A stretch of 14,650 nucleotides of DNA from Bacilli bacterium (GTDB taxonomy: Bacteria; Bacillota_I; Bacilli_A; RFN20; UBA1709). How positions within the stretch are numbered: position 1 is the stretch's first letter; every line of letters starts with the position of its first letter. The stretch is from contig JAQUTO010000009.1 in the NCBI GenBank assembly GCA_028694305.1, forward strand, positions 1 through 14,650. The letters run 5' to 3'. Positions 12,835-14,650 of the stretch are shown piece after piece. The position numbers and the translations under genes are program-made. Under the pieces are notes generated by a model. It saw only the letters and a program-made list of their open reading frames with translations. It was not told the origin of the DNA and ran no database searches.

Positions 12835-14485
12835 AATCTTCCGCGCCATCTTTTGTGTTGCCACCAGTGTCTTAATTGTGGCATTTTTGATTATCACGGG
12901 TATTTTATATAATGACTTTACGAATAATCAAACACTGCAACTTAAAGATGAATTGTCATTAGCAGCAACGGCAACAGAAGATGAAGGTGTAACCTACTTA
13001 GTTAATCTAAATTCCGAGCGTTATCGGCTGACTTTGATTAATTCTGATGGTGTTGTTATTTATGACACCGTGGCCGATGAATCAACAATGGAGAATCACC
13101 TTAATCGGGAAGAAATTCAAGAGGCTTTACAAAGTGGAAGTGGCTCTAGTTCACGTTATTCTACTACCCTAACTGAAAAATATTATTATGAAGCAACCTT
13201 ACTAAAAGATGGCACTGTTTTAAGAATCTCAATCACTACTGCTTCTGTAGCCGCTCTGCTTTTAAACATGATAGGGCCCTTAGCTTTTATTGTGGTAGTG
13301 GCAATTGTAGTTTCACTAATTGCAGCCAGAGCCATTGCTAAAAATATCACTAAGCCATTAAATGAACTAGACTTAGAACACCCTTTAAATAATGAAGCTT
13401 ATGAAGAATTAGCCCCCTTACTCAATCGGATTAATAGTTTACACCGGGAACTAGATATGAAGATGTTTGATTTGAATCAACAAAGAAATGAATTTAAAGA
13501 AGTCACCGACAATATGCGCGAAGGTTTAGTCTTACTAGATAAAGATAATAATATCTTAAGTATTAATCCAGCCGCCAAAGTGTTATTTGGGACTGATGAT
13601 ACCTGTCTTGGCACTGATTTCTTAACCATTGATCGAAAATTAGCAATGACAAAAGCCATTGAACGGGCCACTAAAGAAGGCCATAGTGAAATCCGACTTC
13701 CAATTATGGATAAACAGTATCAATTCGACATCACTCGTATTCAAGATAATGATAAGACCACTGGTGCGGTTATTCTGGCCTTTGACGTTTCTACACAAGC
13801 AAAAGCTGAACAAATGCGCAAAGAATTCTCAGCCAATGTTTCCCATGAACTTAAGACTCCGCTCCAATCAATTATTGGAAGTGCCGAACTTTTAAGTAAT
13901 GGTTTAGTTAAAAAAGAAGATACTCAGCGCTTCTTGACTCATATTCAAGAAGATGCCACGCGGCTTTTAGCCTTAGTCGAAGATATTATTCGCCTCTCCC
14001 AACTAGATGAAGGTCTACAATTACCAAGTGAGAAAGTTTCACTGAAAACCTTAACTAACGAAGCCCTTTCATCTTTACAAACTAGTGCTACTGCTAAGGA
14101 AGTAAGCATTTCTTTAAGTGGTGATGAGGGGCTATTGAAGGGTTCTAAACACCTACTTTATGAAATTATCTATAACATTTGTGATAATGCCATTATGTAT
14201 AATGTGACTGGAGGAAGTATTGCAATAAATATTCAAGACAAGGAAGACAAAGTTATTTTAACAGTTACTGATACCGGCATTGGCATTCCTCAAGACCAGA
14301 TTAATCGAGTCTTTGAGCGCTTTTATCGAGTTGATAAGAGTCATTCTAAACAATCAGGCGGCACTGGTTTAGGTTTATCGATTGTGAAGCATGGCGTTGA
14401 ACAACAACATGGTCAGATTAAACTCACTAGTAAATTGGGTGAAGGAACAACCATCGTTATCACTTTACCAAAAGAATATAAATAA
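12824..14485 (+). CDS. phoR: PhoR-like sensor histidine kinase
   Basis: This 553-residue membrane kinase should phosphorylate the adjacent regulator. In order it has TM1 (about 6-29), an extracytoplasmic sensor of about 110 residues, TM2 (141-168), a HAMP region (to about 210), a PAS domain (about 220-310, MREGLVLLDKDNNILSINPA), and HisKA with phosphoacceptor His341 in SHELKTPLQ. The catalytic domain carries the N box NICDNA (451-456), G1 DTGIGIP, F box FERFYRVDKSH and G2 GGTGLGLS. I chose ATG 12824 because GGAGGAG (12813-12819) precedes it and the first helix then starts properly; an ATG 14 codons upstream in the regulator gene lacks such a site. The PAS plus TM-HAMP layout matches PhoR of Bacillota. 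Confidence 0.92.
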   Translation: MTNRIFRAIFCVATSVLIVAFLIITGILYNDFTNNQTLQLKDELSLAATATEDEGVTYLVNLNSERYRLTLINSDGVVIYDTVADESTMENHLNREEIQEALQSGSGSSSRYSTTLTEKYYYEATLLKDGTVLRISITTASVAALLLNMIGPLAFIVVVAIVVSLIAARAIAKNITKPLNELDLEHPLNNEAYEELAPLLNRINSLHRELDMKMFDLNQQRNEFKEVTDNMREGLVLLDKDNNILSINPAAKVLFGTDDTCLGTDFLTIDRKLAMTKAIERATKEGHSEIRLPIMDKQYQFDITRIQDNDKTTGAVILAFDVSTQAKAEQMRKEFSANVSHELKTPLQSIIGSAELLSNGLVKKEDTQRFLTHIQEDATRLLALVEDIIRLSQLDEGLQLPSEKVSLKTLTNEALSSLQTSATAKEVSISLSGDEGLLKGSKHLLYEIIYNICDNAIMYNVTGGSIAINIQDKEDKVILTVTDTGIGIPQDQINRVFERFYRVDKSHSKQSGGTGLGLSIVKHGVEQQHGQIKLTSKLGEGTTIVITLPKEYK

Positions 14486-14519
14486 AAAACTTACGAACAA
14501 TATCGTAAGTTTTATTTTT
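14486..14519. terminator. Bidirectional terminator after the phosphate operon
   Basis: AAAACTTACGA (14486-14496) pairs with TCGTAAGTTTT (14503-14513) around a 6-base loop, followed by T-rich sequence. On the minus strand the same hairpin ends in TTTTTTATTT, so it also terminates the tRNA gene transcript. The stem begins 1 base after the kinase stop codon. Confidence 0.9.
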
Positions 14520-14523
14520 CTAC

Positions 14524-14597
14524 TGGAGCAGGTGACGAGAATCGGACTCGCATATCAACCTTGGCAAGGTCGTGTTCTACCACTGAACTACACCTGC
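14524..14597 (-). tRNA. tRNA-Gly (anticodon GCC)
   Basis: The minus strand folds as a full cloverleaf of 74 nucleotides with encoded CCA: acceptor GCAGGTG/CACCTGC, discriminator U, D arm GTTC-AGTGGTA-GAAC with G18 G19, anticodon arm CGACC-TTGCCAA-GGTTG, and T arm GCGAG-TCCGATT-CTCGT. The anticodon GCC reads GGC/GGU. The T loop is odd: position 55, nearly always U (pseudouridine), is C. The gene has its own promoter and a terminator. Confidence 0.95.
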
Positions 14598-14616
14598 AGA
14601 AATGTAGGCAAATAGT

Positions 14617-14645
14617 ATTATAACAAAAGCCCTCCTAATCTTCAA
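14617..14645 (-). promoter_or_regulatory. Promoter of tRNA-Gly
   Basis: On the minus strand a -35 TTGAAG (14645-14640), a 17-base spacer and a -10 TATAAT (14622-14617) lie about 20 bases upstream of the mature tRNA 5' end. Confidence 0.75.
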
Positions 14646-14650
14646 GATTA

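Noticed and set aside
14391..14615. Plus-strand open frame running through the kinase end, terminator and tRNA
   Set aside because: It crosses a terminator and a tRNA gene and has no ribosome binding site or recognisable sequence.

Overview
The window looks like chromosomal DNA from a low-GC, Gram-positive-type bacterium (Bacillota, probably within or near the Bacilli/Erysipelotrichia). Reasons: AT-rich composition, GGAGG-type ribosome binding sites, several lipobox lipoproteins with no outer-membrane genes, TTGNNN-17-TATAAT promoters, and a Bacillus-style pst/PhoP-PhoR arrangement. TGA is used as a stop and Trp is TGG, so this is not the Mycoplasma code. A finer taxonomic placement cannot be made from the sequence alone.

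Layout. (1) 1-2505, minus strand: two tandem acetyl-CoA C-acetyltransferase (thiolase) genes with duplicated promoters. Copy 2 (1246-2421) is intact. Copy 1 (1-977) runs off the window and carries a one-base deletion relative to copy 2. (2) 2666-3762, plus strand: a pair of half-size ChrA-type transporter genes overlapping by ATGA. (3) 3790-6678, minus strand: an orphan lipoprotein with its own promoter, then (in transcription order) a DUF2807-like lipoprotein, an RluA-family pseudouridine synthase and a 100-residue P-loop protein, closely packed. (4) 6736-8090, minus strand: a HAD-family hydrolase and a Pr6Pr-like membrane protein that appears to be translated from a leaderless mRNA. (5) 8139-14519, plus strand: a complete phosphate-starvation unit, with a Pho box, pstS-pstC-pstA-pstB, phoU, a PhoP-type regulator and a PhoR-type sensor kinase, ending in a strong terminator. 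(6) 14524-14597, minus strand: tRNA-Gly(GCC) with its own promoter.

How the genes work together. The pst-phoU-phoPR block is one self-contained module: an ABC importer for phosphate, the PhoU adaptor that reports transporter state, and the two-component system that reads it. An 11-bp-periodic repeat upstream of pstS fits autoregulation by the regulator encoded at the end of the same transcript. The thiolase pair is a recent duplication. Both copies keep the same promoter, a short inverted repeat over the start site, twin TTTTATAAAA palindromes and a LacI/CcpA-like site, so the regulation of acetoacetyl-CoA formation was duplicated along with the enzyme.

No CRISPR array, insertion sequence, prophage or evident novel defence system was found. 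The points most worth a second look are the frameshifted thiolase copy and its shared regulatory architecture, the tRNA-Gly with C at position 55, the leaderless membrane-protein gene, and the small P-loop protein next to the pseudouridine synthase. No intergenic stretch exceeds about 300 bases.
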